Assembly (NCBI GenBank): GCA_037200525.1
Contig: JBBCGG010000001.1
Location: 3,154,501 to 3,218,500, forward strand
Direction of reading: 5' to 3'
Source: Methylocella sp.
GTDB lineage: Bacteria; Pseudomonadota; Alphaproteobacteria; Rhizobiales; Beijerinckiaceae
DNA length: 64,000 bases
Below are positions 7,991-18,398 of the stretch, piece after piece. The first letter of the stretch is position 1; each line of letters starts with the position of its first letter. A program made the position numbers and the translations under genes. A model generated the notes under the pieces. That model was not told the origin of the DNA, did no database searches, and saw only the letters and a list, made by a program, of their open reading frames with translations.

Positions 7991-10066
7991 ATGACCAATA
8001 ATGGTGATCTTTTCGGCGGCGCTGCGCGCAAGCAGCCTCCGGCGCGCCGCGCTACTGCGGTTGCCTCGAAGGACGGGGCGTCGGCCTCGCTCCGGACGCC
8101 AAGCTTCGGAACGCCTGGCGAATCCGGCTATACCGCAGCCTCGATCGAAGTTCTGGAAGGGCTGGAGCCGGTCCGGCGTCGCCCCGGCATGTACATAGGC
8201 GGCACGGATGAGGCGGCGCTGCACCATCTTTTTGCGGAAGTCATCGATAACGCCATGGACGAGGCGGTGGCGGGCCACGCCACTTTCATCGACGTCAATT
8301 ACGAGGCCTCGGGCTTTCTCGCCGTCGCCGACAACGGGCGCGGGATCCCGGTTGATCCGCATCCCAAATTTCCGAAGATATCCGCCCTCGAAGTCATCAT
8401 GACCACGCTGCACTCGGGCGGAAAATTCGACTCGGGCGCCTATCAGACATCGGGCGGCTTGCACGGCGTCGGCGTCTCTGTCGTCAACGCGCTTTCAGCC
8501 GACCTTGAGGTCGAGGTCGCGCGGGGACAGCTGCTCTACCGGCAGGCATTTCAATGCGGCAAGCCGGTTAGCAAGCTCGAACAGGTTGGCAAAGCGCCGA
8601 ATCGGCGCGGCACGCGCGTGCGCTTCAAACCCGATGAGCTGATTTTCGGTAAGAGCGCGCATTTCAAGCCGGCGCGGCTTTTCAAGATGGCGCGCGCCAA
8701 AGCCTATTTGTTTGGCGGCGTCGAAATAAGATGGCATTGCGCGCCCGAATTGCTTGAACCGAATTCAAATATCCCTTCGGAAGCGGTTTTTCGTTTTCCC
8801 GGCGGGCTCAAAGACTATTTGATCCAAGATATAGAAGGCAAAAACCTTGTCATAGAGCCCATTTTTGCTGGCAAGGTGGAGAAGCCCGGCGGTCACGGAT
8901 CGCTCGAATGGGCGCTGGCGTGGCTCAGTCTCGACGATGGTTTCGTTCATTCTTATTGCAATACCATTCCAACTCCGGACGGCGGGACTCACGAGGCCGG
9001 CCTGAGGGCGGCTTTGCTGCGCGGCCTTAAGGATCACGCAGAGCGGATCGGCCAAGCCAAACGCGCCGCAGCGATCAGCAGCGAAGACATTATGACGTCT
9101 TGCGCCGCTCTCGTCTCCGTTTTCATTCGCGAGCCGGAATTTCAGGGCCAAAATAAAGGGCGCCTGATGACGACGGAAGCCTCGCGCATCGTCGAAGCCA
9201 CTTTGCGGGATGCGTTCGATCATTGGCTTGCAGCCGCGCCCTCGCACGCCTTGAAACTCCTTGATTGGACCGTCGAACGGTCCGAGGAAAGACTCCGTCG
9301 CCGCGCCGAAAAAGATGTGGCCCGCAAGACCGCAAGCCGAAAGTTGCGGCTGCCCGGAAAGCTCGCTGACTGCTCGAACAATTCAGCCCAAGGATCTGAA
9401 ATCTTTATCGTTGAGGGCGATTCCGCAGGCGGCTCCGCGAAGCAGGCGCGGGATCGCGCCAATCAGGCAATTCTACCGTTGCGCGGCAAAATCTTGAATG
9501 TCGCCAACGCCACGCGGGACAAGCTCGCCGCCAATCAGCAGTTGAGCGATCTCGTTCAGGCTCTGGGTTGCGGCGTCAGTTCGCACTACAAGGAGGAGGA
9601 GCTTCGATACGAGAAGGTCATCATCATGACCGACGCCGACGTCGATGGAGCTCATATCGCGTCGCTGCTAATCACCTTCTTTTACCGGCAAACGCCAAAA
9701 CTGATCGAGGCCGGGCATCTCTATCTGGCGGTCCCGCCCTTGTACCGGCTGACTCAGGGGTCGCGCCAAGTCTATGCCCGCGACGAGGCGCATCGCGACG
9801 AATTAATCGCCAGTACTTTGACTGGACAGGGTAAGATAGAAATAAGCCGTTTCAAAGGCTTAGGGGAAATGCTTCCGGCCCAGCTCAAAGAGACTACTAT
9901 GGACCCGAAGAAGCGCAACCTGCTGCGGGTGGTGGTGCTCGCGGAAGACAAGGAAGATACCTCGGACTCAGTCGAGCGGCTGATGGGCAACCGGCCTGAA
10001 GCTCGCTTCGCCTTCATTCAGGAGAGGGCAGCCTTCGCCAACGCATCCGAACTTGTCGTGGTCTAG
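7991..10066 (+). CDS. parE: DNA topoisomerase IV subunit B
   Basis: ParE is the ATPase subunit of topoisomerase IV, which unlinks daughter chromosomes. The 691-residue length and sequence fit alphaproteobacterial ParE rather than the longer GyrB. The GHKL ATPase domain shows EVIDNAMDEAV, DNGRGIPVDPHP and GGLHGVGVSVVNAL (about residues 85-170). The TOPRIM domain has EGDSAGGS and DADVDGAHI (about 470-560). About 45 residues of poorly conserved, basic sequence precede the ATPase fold. It stands alone, with two large stem-loops after it and a convergent pleD. Confidence 0.95.
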   Translation: MTNNGDLFGGAARKQPPARRATAVASKDGASASLRTPSFGTPGESGYTAASIEVLEGLEPVRRRPGMYIGGTDEAALHHLFAEVIDNAMDEAVAGHATFIDVNYEASGFLAVADNGRGIPVDPHPKFPKISALEVIMTTLHSGGKFDSGAYQTSGGLHGVGVSVVNALSADLEVEVARGQLLYRQAFQCGKPVSKLEQVGKAPNRRGTRVRFKPDELIFGKSAHFKPARLFKMARAKAYLFGGVEIRWHCAPELLEPNSNIPSEAVFRFPGGLKDYLIQDIEGKNLVIEPIFAGKVEKPGGHGSLEWALAWLSLDDGFVHSYCNTIPTPDGGTHEAGLRAALLRGLKDHAERIGQAKRAAAISSEDIMTSCAALVSVFIREPEFQGQNKGRLMTTEASRIVEATLRDAFDHWLAAAPSHALKLLDWTVERSEERLRRRAEKDVARKTASRKLRLPGKLADCSNNSAQGSEIFIVEGDSAGGSAKQARDRANQAILPLRGKILNVANATRDKLAANQQLSDLVQALGCGVSSHYKEEELRYEKVIIMTDADVDGAHIASLLITFFYRQTPKLIEAGHLYLAVPPLYRLTQGSRQVYARDEAHRDELIASTLTGQGKIEISRFKGLGEMLPAQLKETTMDPKKRNLLRVVVLAEDKEDTSDSVERLMGNRPEARFAFIQERAAFANASELVVV

Positions 10067-10117
10067 GCGGCGCCGCAAGGCGCGGCTCCGCACAAGAGAC
10101 GCCTTCCCAGCGAAGGT

Positions 10118-10175
10118 GGCCGGCGGCAAGTAGCCGTTTCGAGGAGGCCACTCCAAATCTACTTGCGCGCCGGCC
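10118..10175. repeat. Imperfect inverted repeat after parE
   Basis: GGCCGGCGGCAAGTAG (10118-10133) is almost the reverse complement of CTACTTGCGCGCCGGCC (10159-10175), differing by one inserted base. It would form a stem of about 16 pairs with a 25-base loop. It lies between convergent parE and pleD and may act as a two-way terminator without a T tract, or be a REP-like element. Confidence 0.6.
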
Positions 10176-10177
10176 GA

Positions 10178-10222
10178 CCCTACGGACCCAGGAGATGCGG
10201 CGGACCTGAGCACTCCGTAGGG
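10178..10222. repeat. Second stem-loop after parE
   Basis: CCCTACGGA (10178-10186) pairs perfectly with TCCGTAGGG (10214-10222) around a 27-base loop. It directly follows the previous inverted repeat. The gap 10067-10408 otherwise holds only a 39-codon open frame (10329-10448) running into the end of pleD, which I do not regard as a gene. Confidence 0.6.
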
Positions 10223-10408
10223 TAACTATCAGTCAAGTCGCCGAATGCGCATCATATGCGCAGAGGCGCGGCTAGGTCTTTCTTAAACGAACCCGTCCCC
10301 GCGCCGCGCCAGATCTAAAGGCTCGGCGATGGAACGTTACCGCGCGCTGGCGCCAGAATGCAATGACTTGTTGGGAGCGTTCGAGTCTTTCGTTAACGGT
10401 TTGGATGC

Positions 10409-11821
10409 TCAGATCGCTTTGCTGGCTTGCGGTCCGGCGAAGCTTTGAGCGCGGACCGGCCCAGCGTCGACAAAAACGCGATTCCGACCGGCTTGTTTGG
10501 AGCGGTAGAGGGCCTTGTCCGCCCGGCGCAGAAGCTCGGAAGCGTCACTGGCGCTTTCGGCGAGCCCGATTGAGACCGTAACGGAAAGCGCCCGTTTATC
10601 GGCTGAAACGGCGAAACCGTCGCTGGCCACTCCGGCGCGGACGCGCTCGGCGATTTTGATGGCGATATCAAGATCGGCGCCTGGCATTGCGACGACGAAT
10701 TCGTCGCCGCTGAGCCGGCAAAAAATATCGGCGCTCCTTATCAGCTGTTTGACCCGGGCCGCAAACGCTTGCAGGATATGGTCGCCGGCCTCATGGCCGT
10801 AAATATCATTCACCGTCTTGAAGCGGTCGATGTCGAGCATCATCAGCGAAAGCGGCCTGGCTCTGCGCCCCGCCTGATCGACGAGCGTGGCGAGAGCGGC
10901 ATCCAGATAGCGGCGATTGTTCAACCCTGTCAGTGGGTCCACGACAGCCATTTCGATGGAAGCTTCTACATTCTGACGCAGACAATCAGCATAGCGTTTG
11001 CGGCGCACTTGCGTGCGCACCCGTGCGAGAAGTTCATTGCGATCAATTGGCCGCAAAAGATAATCGTTCGCGCCGAGCTCGAGACAGTGGAGGATTCTAT
11101 CGCGATCCTCCGGCTCCGCGACGGCGAGCACCGGGATTTGACGGGTCGCCTCGAACGAACGGATCTGGCCGCAAAGGCGCAGACCGTCATAGCCTGTCAG
11201 GCTGAGGCTCACGATGAATAGGTCGTAGTTTTCGTTGGAGCTCCTCGCCAGCGCCTCTTTTGCGTCCGTTTGGAGTTCGACGTCATGGATCGCGCTCAAT
11301 GCTTGCGCGATCCTCTCGACAGAGGAGCGACGGTCGTCAATGACCATGACGCGGCCGTTTGCGCCGCTTTCCGCCATCGCGTCGGGGAGCGGATCGATGA
11401 TCCCGAGTTTTGCCGTGCGTTTGGCTCTTGTTCTGAGTTCGTCGAGGGTAAGCCTCATTCGAGACAGCGAACGCACCCGCGCAAGAAGCGCAATTTCGTC
11501 GATCGGCTTGGTGAGGAAATCATCCGCCCCCGCCTCAAGGCCCCTCAGACGATCGGCGGCTTGATCGAGCGCCGTCACCATGACGACTGGAATGTGGGCT
11601 GTCGTCGGATCAAGTTTCAGCCGGCGGCAGACTTCAAATCCATTCATTCCCGGCATCATCACATCGAGCAAAACGATATCGCAATCGCCCTTGCCGCAGA
11701 TTTTCAATGCGTCGGGTCCATTGGTGGCGGTGATGACTTCAAAATATTCGGCGGTCAGCCGCGCTTCGAGCAGCTTGACGTTGGGGAGGATGTCATCGAC
11801 GACCAGAATCCGAGCGGTCAT
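10409..11821 (-). CDS. pleD: Diguanylate cyclase response regulator PleD
   Basis: PleD makes cyclic di-GMP when phosphorylated and drives the swarmer-to-stalked transition in Caulobacter-type cells. The 470 residues have the order receiver (1-120, phospho-acceptor D53 in LLDVMMPG), degenerate receiver (about 150-280, lacking a clean phospho site), and GGDEF domain (about 295-455). The catalytic loop reads SGDEF, an accepted variant, and five residues before it lies RSAD, the RxxD product-inhibition site. It follows divK on the same strand with an 81-base gap, as in Caulobacter, so the two are probably co-transcribed. Confidence 0.95.
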   Translation of the reverse strand: MTARILVVDDILPNVKLLEARLTAEYFEVITATNGPDALKICGKGDCDIVLLDVMMPGMNGFEVCRRLKLDPTTAHIPVVMVTALDQAADRLRGLEAGADDFLTKPIDEIALLARVRSLSRMRLTLDELRTRAKRTAKLGIIDPLPDAMAESGANGRVMVIDDRRSSVERIAQALSAIHDVELQTDAKEALARSSNENYDLFIVSLSLTGYDGLRLCGQIRSFEATRQIPVLAVAEPEDRDRILHCLELGANDYLLRPIDRNELLARVRTQVRRKRYADCLRQNVEASIEMAVVDPLTGLNNRRYLDAALATLVDQAGRRARPLSLMMLDIDRFKTVNDIYGHEAGDHILQAFAARVKQLIRSADIFCRLSGDEFVVAMPGADLDIAIKIAERVRAGVASDGFAVSADKRALSVTVSIGLAESASDASELLRRADKALYRSKQAGRNRVFVDAGPVRAQSFAGPQASKAI

Positions 11822-11902
11822 GCTCGCCCCCTTCCGGAAGATTGACGCGCACCACTGGCGCAGGGGCCTTGCGTCATGCGGAATTCATTGTTCGTGCGTG
11901 GT

Positions 11903-12274
11903 TCATTGTTCATGTAAATAATTGCGCACGGTTTCCAGAAACTTTACGATCGAGATCGGTTTTGACAGATAGGCTTCGCAGCCTCCCTGCCTGATCTTTT
12001 CCTCGTCGCCCTTCATCGCAAAAGCGGTAATCGCGATCACTGGAATATGGCGCAGGTCCTCATCGCTTTTGAGCCATTTGGTGACGTCGAGTCCCGAGAC
12101 CTCGGGCAATTGGATATCCATTAATATGAGATCGGGCCTGTGCGACCGCGCCAGCTCGACGACATCGAATCCATTGCGGGTCTGCACGGTTTTGAAGCCA
12201 TGCGCCTCGAGAAGGTCGTTGAACAGCTTCATGTTCAACTCATTGTCCTCTACGATCAGAATCGTTTTTTTCAT
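11903..12274 (-). CDS. divK: Single-domain response regulator DivK
   Basis: DivK is a stand-alone receiver that links the kinases PleC and DivJ to the CckA-CtrA cell-cycle pathway. The 123-residue product is only a receiver domain, with phospho-acceptor D53 in [13 protein letters not shown] and the conserved Lys in LSKPISI. The frame is open 42 bases further upstream, but [14 protein letters not shown] is the standard start. The order divK-pleD is conserved in alphaproteobacteria. The upstream region is shared with a divergent DUF3572 gene. I saw no clean CtrA box there. Confidence 0.96.
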   Translation of the reverse strand: MKKTILIVEDNELNMKLFNDLLEAHGFKTVQTRNGFDVVELARSHRPDLILMDIQLPEVSGLDVTKWLKSDEDLRHIPVIAITAFAMKGDEEKIRQGGCEAYLSKPISIVKFLETVRNYLHEQ

Positions 12275-12384
12275 TGAAGACCTGTCCCGCCGTCGCGGGC
12301 GGTGGACGACTCTCACCCCCGGAGCCGCCTAATCATACGCGTAAGCTTTAACGGATAGAAATTGACGAAAGGGAAACCGCCAAT

Positions 12385-12699
12385 ATGCAAAGCGGGGAGA
12401 ATCGGCCATTTCGGGGCAAATCCGCCCAATCGACGGAAATGGCAGAAGGTCTCGCGATCGACGCACTGACCTTTATCGCCGCCGATCCGGTTCAACTCGA
12501 ACGGTTCATGGCGCTGTCCGGTCTGTCGGTCGATGATTTGCGCGCCGCCGCGGCGGAGCCCGGGTTTTTCTCGGGCGTCCTTGATTTTATCGCTTCCGAT
12601 GAAGCGCTCTTGCTCGCGTTCGCGGCAAATGCTGGACGCGATCCCTCAGTCGTCGTGAAGGCGAGGCAAAGTCTGGAGCCGCCGGAACCGACGTTCTGA
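12385..12699 (+). CDS. DUF3572 family protein
   Basis: This small acidic cytoplasmic protein (104 residues) of an alphaproteobacterial family has no known function. Features seen are AIDALTFIAADPVQLERFMALSGLS and the repeated pattern of Asp/Ala-rich helices, ending in Pro-rich PPEPTF. It lies divergent to divK, a neighbourhood I recall for this family in other alphaproteobacteria. No signal peptide or membrane segment is present. The family assignment is from memory of its typical sequence. Confidence 0.75.
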   Translation: MQSGENRPFRGKSAQSTEMAEGLAIDALTFIAADPVQLERFMALSGLSVDDLRAAAAEPGFFSGVLDFIASDEALLLAFAANAGRDPSVVVKARQSLEPPEPTF

Positions 12700-12705
12700 G
12701 CGCGT

Positions 12706-13698
12706 CTATCCCGTCAAAGAGCCGATCCGGCTCCGCTCGTGAGGCGCCGAGAAATCGATCTGCGGCCCAACCGGCGTCACGCCAGTCGGATTGATGTTCA
12801 AATGGCTCTGATAATAATGATTTTTGATATGATCGGGGCGGAACGTGGCCGCGACGGCGTCGATTTGATAGAGATCGCGGACATAGCCGGATAGATTTGG
12901 ATAGTCGGCTATGCGTTTGATATTGCACTTGAAATGGCCGACATAAACAATGTCGAACCGTAGCAGGGTCGTCAGCAGCCGGATATCGGCTTCGGTCACG
13001 CGATCGCCGCAGAGATAGCGGCGGTCCGCCAGCCGCTCCTCGAGGAAATCCAAGGTCGCGAACAGCGGGCCGATAGCCTCTTCATAGGCCGTTTGCGTCG
13101 TGGCGAAACCGGCCCGGTAAACCCCATTGTTGAGGGTGGCGTAGACGCGCGCATTGAGGGGGTCGATTTCCGGGCGCAGATCTTCCGGATAGAGGTCAAT
13201 GGAGTTGGCCCCGACGTCGCCAAAAGCGGAATTGAACATGCGAATGATTTCGGAGGATTCGTTCGAGACGATCGTTCCGCGCTCTTTGTCCCACAGGACC
13301 GGCACGGTGACCCGGCCGGAATAGTCCGGCGCGGCGGCGCGATAGATCTCGTAGAGAAAACGCGCGTGATGAATAGGGTCTTTGATGACGCCATCGCCCG
13401 GCGCGAAGGTGAGGCCATTCTCCCGCATCAGCCAATGCGTGATTGAAACGCCGATAAGAGGCGCAAGGCCTTTGAGTTCGCGAAAGATTAAAGTTCTATG
13501 CGCCCAAGGGCAGAAATAGGCCGCATAAAGGTGATAGCGCCCAGGCTCCGCCTTGAAGCCGCCCTGCCCTGTCGGCCCCGGCGCGCCGTCGGGCGTCACC
13601 CAATTACGGAATCTGGCGGCGTCGCGTTCGAAGCGGCCGCCCGCGGCGTCGGTATCATACCATTGGTCGCGCCATACGCCATCGACGAGCAATCCCAT
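12706..13698 (-). CDS. Glutathionyl-hydroquinone reductase (xi-class GST)
   Basis: The enzyme reduces glutathionyl-hydroquinones with glutathione and releases glutathione disulfide, helping with quinone detoxification in the cytoplasm. The 330-residue length matches the YqjG/ECM4/PcpF family. The catalytic cysteine C63 is in the diagnostic motif CPWAHRT of the N-terminal thioredoxin-like domain. The C-terminal helical domain shows FDIVYVGHFKCNIKRI with the conserved Tyr pair region. A ribosome site (AGAGGTG) precedes the ATG. It ends six bases from the stop of the convergent DUF3572 gene. Confidence 0.92.
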   Translation of the reverse strand: MGLLVDGVWRDQWYDTDAAGGRFERDAARFRNWVTPDGAPGPTGQGGFKAEPGRYHLYAAYFCPWAHRTLIFRELKGLAPLIGVSITHWLMRENGLTFAPGDGVIKDPIHHARFLYEIYRAAAPDYSGRVTVPVLWDKERGTIVSNESSEIIRMFNSAFGDVGANSIDLYPEDLRPEIDPLNARVYATLNNGVYRAGFATTQTAYEEAIGPLFATLDFLEERLADRRYLCGDRVTEADIRLLTTLLRFDIVYVGHFKCNIKRIADYPNLSGYVRDLYQIDAVAATFRPDHIKNHYYQSHLNINPTGVTPVGPQIDFSAPHERSRIGSLTG

Positions 13699-13720
13699 TC
13701 TTCACCTCTGTTTTACTTAA

Positions 13721-14929
<1,209 letters not shown>

Positions 14930-14996
14930 GGGCCGACCAGCGCCAAGCCCTCCTCAAGGCGCGAAATATTTAGAAAATACGACGGCAGGACCCGGA

Positions 14997-15227
14997 ATGA
15001 TCTACAGAGTTTTTTTCATTTTCGCTTGCGCTCTTCTGAGCCTCGCTGTGCTTGACGTCGCTAGGGCGCAGGATTCCGAAGGCGCGTGCGGCGGCTCTTA
15101 CGCTGGTCAGGACCGCGCCAGCTATGGCTGCGCGCCGACCCGTAAACCCTATTGCCAGCAAAACACCGGCCGCTGCCAATGTCTCGAAAGAAAGGCGTGC
15201 GGCGGCAAGCAGGATGAGGAATGGTAG
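14997..15227 (+). CDS. Tiny secreted cysteine-rich protein
   Basis: This is a predicted exported peptide of 76 residues. Residues 1-24 form a signal peptide (IFACALLSLAVLDVARAQ, cleavage after ARA). The mature 50-residue part has six cysteines spaced over ACGGSYAGQD, YGCAPTRKPYC, GRCQC and KACGG, enough for three disulfides. The mature part is short and rich in Gly, Arg and Gln. I do not recognise a family. A possible relation to small periplasmic Cys-rich proteins or bacterial knottin-like peptides is only a guess. It follows hemB by 67 bases on the same strand, possibly with its own promoter. Confidence 0.65.
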   Translation: MIYRVFFIFACALLSLAVLDVARAQDSEGACGGSYAGQDRASYGCAPTRKPYCQQNTGRCQCLERKACGGKQDEEW

Positions 15228-15264
15228 GCTGCGCTCGCGCGCGACAATGCCTGCGGCGCCCCAA

Positions 15265-15702
15265 TCAATAGCGGATCAATACCACGCCGAGAATCAAAAA
15301 GGCCGCGCCGGCTAGCCGGATGGGGTTGGCGTCATGCTGTGGCACGCCAAGTAAACCGAGATGATCGAAAGTCAGCGATCCGAGCATCTGGCCGACGACG
15401 ATCAGAGCGACGACAGTCGCGGCGCCAAGCCGTGGAACCATGAATATCGCGACGCCGATGAAGATCGCCCCAAACAGGCCGCCGGTCCATGAATGCCAGG
15501 ATGTTTGCGCCGCTGCGCTCGCCGATAACGGTTCGCCCCGCGCGATGACCATCGCCAGCATGGCCAAACCGCCGCCAAGATAGCTGACCAATCCAGCCCA
15601 CCACGGCGACCCCAGCTCGAGGCGCAAATTGGAGTTGAGCGCCTGCTGCAGGACAAGGCTCACCCCGGCCCCGACAACCAGCAAATAAAGTCCGAAATCC
15701 AT
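15265..15702 (-). CDS. DMT-superfamily small membrane protein (DUF606/YdcZ-like)
   Basis: This is a hydrophobic inner-membrane protein of 145 residues with about five membrane helices (for example MDFGLYLLVVGAGVSLVLQ and AATVVALIVVGQMLGSL). It ends LAGAAFLILGVVLIRY. The pattern matches the DUF606/YdcZ family, single-repeat relatives of EamA-type transporters, whose substrate is generally unknown. The ATG at 15702 has GGGAGA upstream and gives the usual family N-terminus, although an in-frame ATG lies 24 bases earlier. The AraC-type regulator gene lies upstream on the same strand and might control it. Confidence 0.8.
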   Translation of the reverse strand: MDFGLYLLVVGAGVSLVLQQALNSNLRLELGSPWWAGLVSYLGGGLAMLAMVIARGEPLSASAAAQTSWHSWTGGLFGAIFIGVAIFMVPRLGAATVVALIVVGQMLGSLTFDHLGLLGVPQHDANPIRLAGAAFLILGVVLIRY

Positions 15703-15773
15703 GCCTGTTCTCCCATCCACTAGCATTTAAGCAGAGCCGGACAGGGCAGGTCTGGAACATTTGTGATCGTGCC

Positions 15774-16493
15774 TCAGCCGAGGCGATAGCGGCCCGGAGT
15801 TACGCCGAAAGCGCGCCGAAACCATCGGCCAAGATGACTTTGATCGGCGAAGCCGGTCTCCGCCGCCGTGGCCGCAACTGCTTCTCCGGCCCGCAGCAAG
15901 TCCCGCGCGCGATTGAGCCGGCAGACAATTTCGAAAGCGTGCGGCGGCATGCCGTAGCGCTTGGCGAAGGCGCGCGAAAACCCTTCGCGGCTCTGTCCTG
16001 TCCGCGAGGCGCGGCGGCTTACGGATTCGCAGCCGCGAGAAAGGACCGCGATCGATCGGTCGGCGGCGCTCTCGTCCGCGCGGTGGGCGCGGATGAGAGC
16101 TGCAAGCTCGCGCCACTCAAATCCTTCGACCATGCGCCATTCGCGTTCGATCTCGGCCAGCATTGCCGTCGCAGCATAGTGGCCGGCTGGAAGATAGGCG
16201 TTGACGCTGACAAGATCGGAAGATCCCTCGAGGGAGCGATGCGGCGTCCAGGCGGGGATGCAGGCGCACTGACGGGACGTCAGTTCGATGACGTCGTCCC
16301 CCAATTGCAGCGCGCGGCGGCCGGCAAGAACGAAGGTGATCTGAAATTCTTCGTGGAAATGCATGGCGAGCCCGCAGCCGCGCCCGCGCAAAATGCCGAG
16401 TTCGGAAATCCCGTCCGTCATCGGGCGCGAGTAAGCCCATTGAGTGCGGACGGTCCTCGGGTTAACCGCGTTGCAACCGAGAAGATCGATCAT
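15774..16493 (-). CDS. AraC-family transcriptional regulator
   Basis: This is a transcription factor of 239 residues from the first in-frame ATG. An N-terminal cupin-like ligand domain (about 20-110) includes AMHFHEEFQITFVLAGRR. The C-terminal AraC-type double helix-turn-helix (about 140-237) ends with the family pattern AAETGFADQSHLGRWFRRAFGVTPGRYR. Regulators with this architecture often control an adjacent exporter, and the small DMT-type protein gene lies 71 bases downstream on the same strand. The ligand is unknown. The frame stays open upstream to about 16577, but only with a TTG start. Confidence 0.88.
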   Translation of the reverse strand: MIDLLGCNAVNPRTVRTQWAYSRPMTDGISELGILRGRGCGLAMHFHEEFQITFVLAGRRALQLGDDVIELTSRQCACIPAWTPHRSLEGSSDLVSVNAYLPAGHYAATAMLAEIEREWRMVEGFEWRELAALIRAHRADESAADRSIAVLSRGCESVSRRASRTGQSREGFSRAFAKRYGMPPHAFEIVCRLNRARDLLRAGEAVAATAAETGFADQSHLGRWFRRAFGVTPGRYRLG

Positions 16494-16737
16494 GGGGCCG
16501 CCATAAGCAAAGGCGCTGGCTCGGCCAGGGGAGCCGCTCTCCCAGCTGTCAAGCTCTATTCGACGGCGCCGGCGCAAACAAGCGTCTCATTGGCTACCCT
16601 ATGTGAATAGTGGGACCCTGGGCGGCCCCAGCAAAGATTCTTTCCGATTCTTTCCTCCGGCGTGCAACAAGGGCAGTTCGCTTAAAATCCTGATTCGGTG
16701 CCGCCGTCGCAGCGGCGCGACGCAGTGAGATAGCCCT

Positions 16738-18234
16738 ATGCCGCCAACCGAAAATCTCGCTCAAAGGCTCATGCGCCAAACGACGGCGGAGCCGGCCTTT
16801 CGCCTCGCCCCGCATAATATCGAGGCCGAGCAGGCCCTTCTTGGCGCGATCCTTGTCAATAATGACGCCTTCGATCGCGTCTCGGATTTTCTGAAACACG
16901 AGCATTTTTCCGAAGATGTGCACCGGCGCATCTTTGATATTGCGGCGCAATTGATCCGCGCCGGCAAGCTCGCCTCGCCAATCACGTTAAAGACGTTTCT
17001 CGGCGAGCACGACCTTGGCGGCGTCACCGTGCCGCAATATCTCGCCCGCCTCGCCGCTGAGGCGACGACCGTTATCAACGCGGAGCAATATGGCCGCACC
17101 ATCCATGATCTCGCGGTGCGCCGCGATCTGATCCTAATTGGCGAGGATATCGTCAACGCGGCCTATGATGCGCCGGTCGCCGATTCGCCGCGCGAGCAAA
17201 TCGAGGAAGCTGAGCGCAAGCTCTACTCGATCGCCGAACTTGGCCGCTATGAGGGAGGGTTCCAGCGCTTTTCCGACGCGCTGACCATAGCGGTCGACAT
17301 GGCGGCGAAGGCTTTTGAGCGCGACGGACGCCTTTCGGGCATCGCCACCGGCCTTACTGATCTCGATCGCTACATGGGCGGATTGCAGGCCTCCGATCTT
17401 GTCATCGTGGCTGGCCGACCGGGCATGGGCAAGACCGCGCTCGCCACCAATATCGCCTTCAATATCGCCAAGGCCTATGAGTTCAGGATGCGTCCCGATG
17501 GCGTTCCCGAAACCACCAATGGCGGGATCGTCGGGTTCTTCTCGCTCGAAATGTCCGCCGAACAATTGGCGACCCGCGTCATCGCCGAACAATCAGGCGT
17601 CGCGTCCTATAAAATCCGCCGGGGCGATATAACGGAGATCGAATTTCATCGCATCGCCGAGGCCGCGCGGGAAATGCAGTCCATCCCGTTTTATATCGAT
17701 CAGACCGGCGGTCTCTCTATTGCGCAATTGACCGCACGCGCGCGCCGCCTCAAGCGCCAGCGCGGACTTGATTTGCTCGTCGTCGATTATTTGCAATTGC
17801 TCGGCGGTTCAAAAAGCCGGGGCGACAGCCGCGTCCAGGAAGTGACGGAAATCACGACCGGGCTGAAAGCTTTGGCGAAAGAGATGAATGTTCCGGTAAT
17901 CGCCCTCTCGCAATTGTCGCGGCAGGTCGAAAGCCGCGACGATAAGCGCCCGCAATTGTCGGATTTGCGCGAGTCGGGTTCGATCGAACAGGACGCCGAC
18001 GTCGTCATGTTCGTTTATCGCGAGGAATATTATTTAAAGAACAAGCAGCCGCGCGAAGGGACCGAAGAATTTGTCGCGTGGCAGACCGAAATGGAGCGCG
18101 CCTATGGTCGAGCCGAAGTCATCATCGGCAAGCAGCGCCACGGCCCGACTGGCTCCGTCGAACTCGCTTTCGAGGCGGAAGTGACGCGATTTTCCAACCT
18201 CGCTCGCGAGGAAGCCCTGCCGGAGCATCGATGA
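16738..18234 (+). CDS. dnaB: Replicative DNA helicase
   Basis: DnaB is the hexameric helicase that unwinds DNA ahead of the replication fork. The 498 residues carry an N-terminal DnaG-interacting domain (about 20-125, APHNIEAEQALLGAIL) and a RecA-like helicase domain. Walker A GRPGMGKTA lies at about 225-233, Walker B in LDLLVVDYLQL, and a DRPQLSDLRESG-like motif appears as KRPQLSDLRESGSIEQDADV. No intein is present. It heads the cluster dnaB-radA-cvpA-purF; in rhizobia an alr gene usually lies between dnaB and radA but is missing here. Confidence 0.97.
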   Translation: MPPTENLAQRLMRQTTAEPAFRLAPHNIEAEQALLGAILVNNDAFDRVSDFLKHEHFSEDVHRRIFDIAAQLIRAGKLASPITLKTFLGEHDLGGVTVPQYLARLAAEATTVINAEQYGRTIHDLAVRRDLILIGEDIVNAAYDAPVADSPREQIEEAERKLYSIAELGRYEGGFQRFSDALTIAVDMAAKAFERDGRLSGIATGLTDLDRYMGGLQASDLVIVAGRPGMGKTALATNIAFNIAKAYEFRMRPDGVPETTNGGIVGFFSLEMSAEQLATRVIAEQSGVASYKIRRGDITEIEFHRIAEAAREMQSIPFYIDQTGGLSIAQLTARARRLKRQRGLDLLVVDYLQLLGGSKSRGDSRVQEVTEITTGLKALAKEMNVPVIALSQLSRQVESRDDKRPQLSDLRESGSIEQDADVVMFVYREEYYLKNKQPREGTEEFVAWQTEMERAYGRAEVIIGKQRHGPTGSVELAFEAEVTRFSNLAREEALPEHR

Positions 18235-18398
18235 ATCACGCTCTTCTCTCCAAAGTCTCCGCGCGAGGCTCGGTCCTCAACAAGGGGCGGCGTCATTGTC
18301 GCCGCGGAGCGACGAGATGATGAGTTATCTGAGGAAAATCTCTCATCTATATGATACCTATATAGAATATTGGATTTACGACGCAGGCCAGCCGACCG

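Noticed and set aside
10329-10448. 39-codon plus-strand frame between parE and pleD
   Set aside because: It runs into the end of pleD, has no ribosome site and no family resemblance.
12275-12384. Possible CtrA box between divK and the DUF3572 gene
   Set aside because: Only one TTAA half is present; the second half is not at the right distance.
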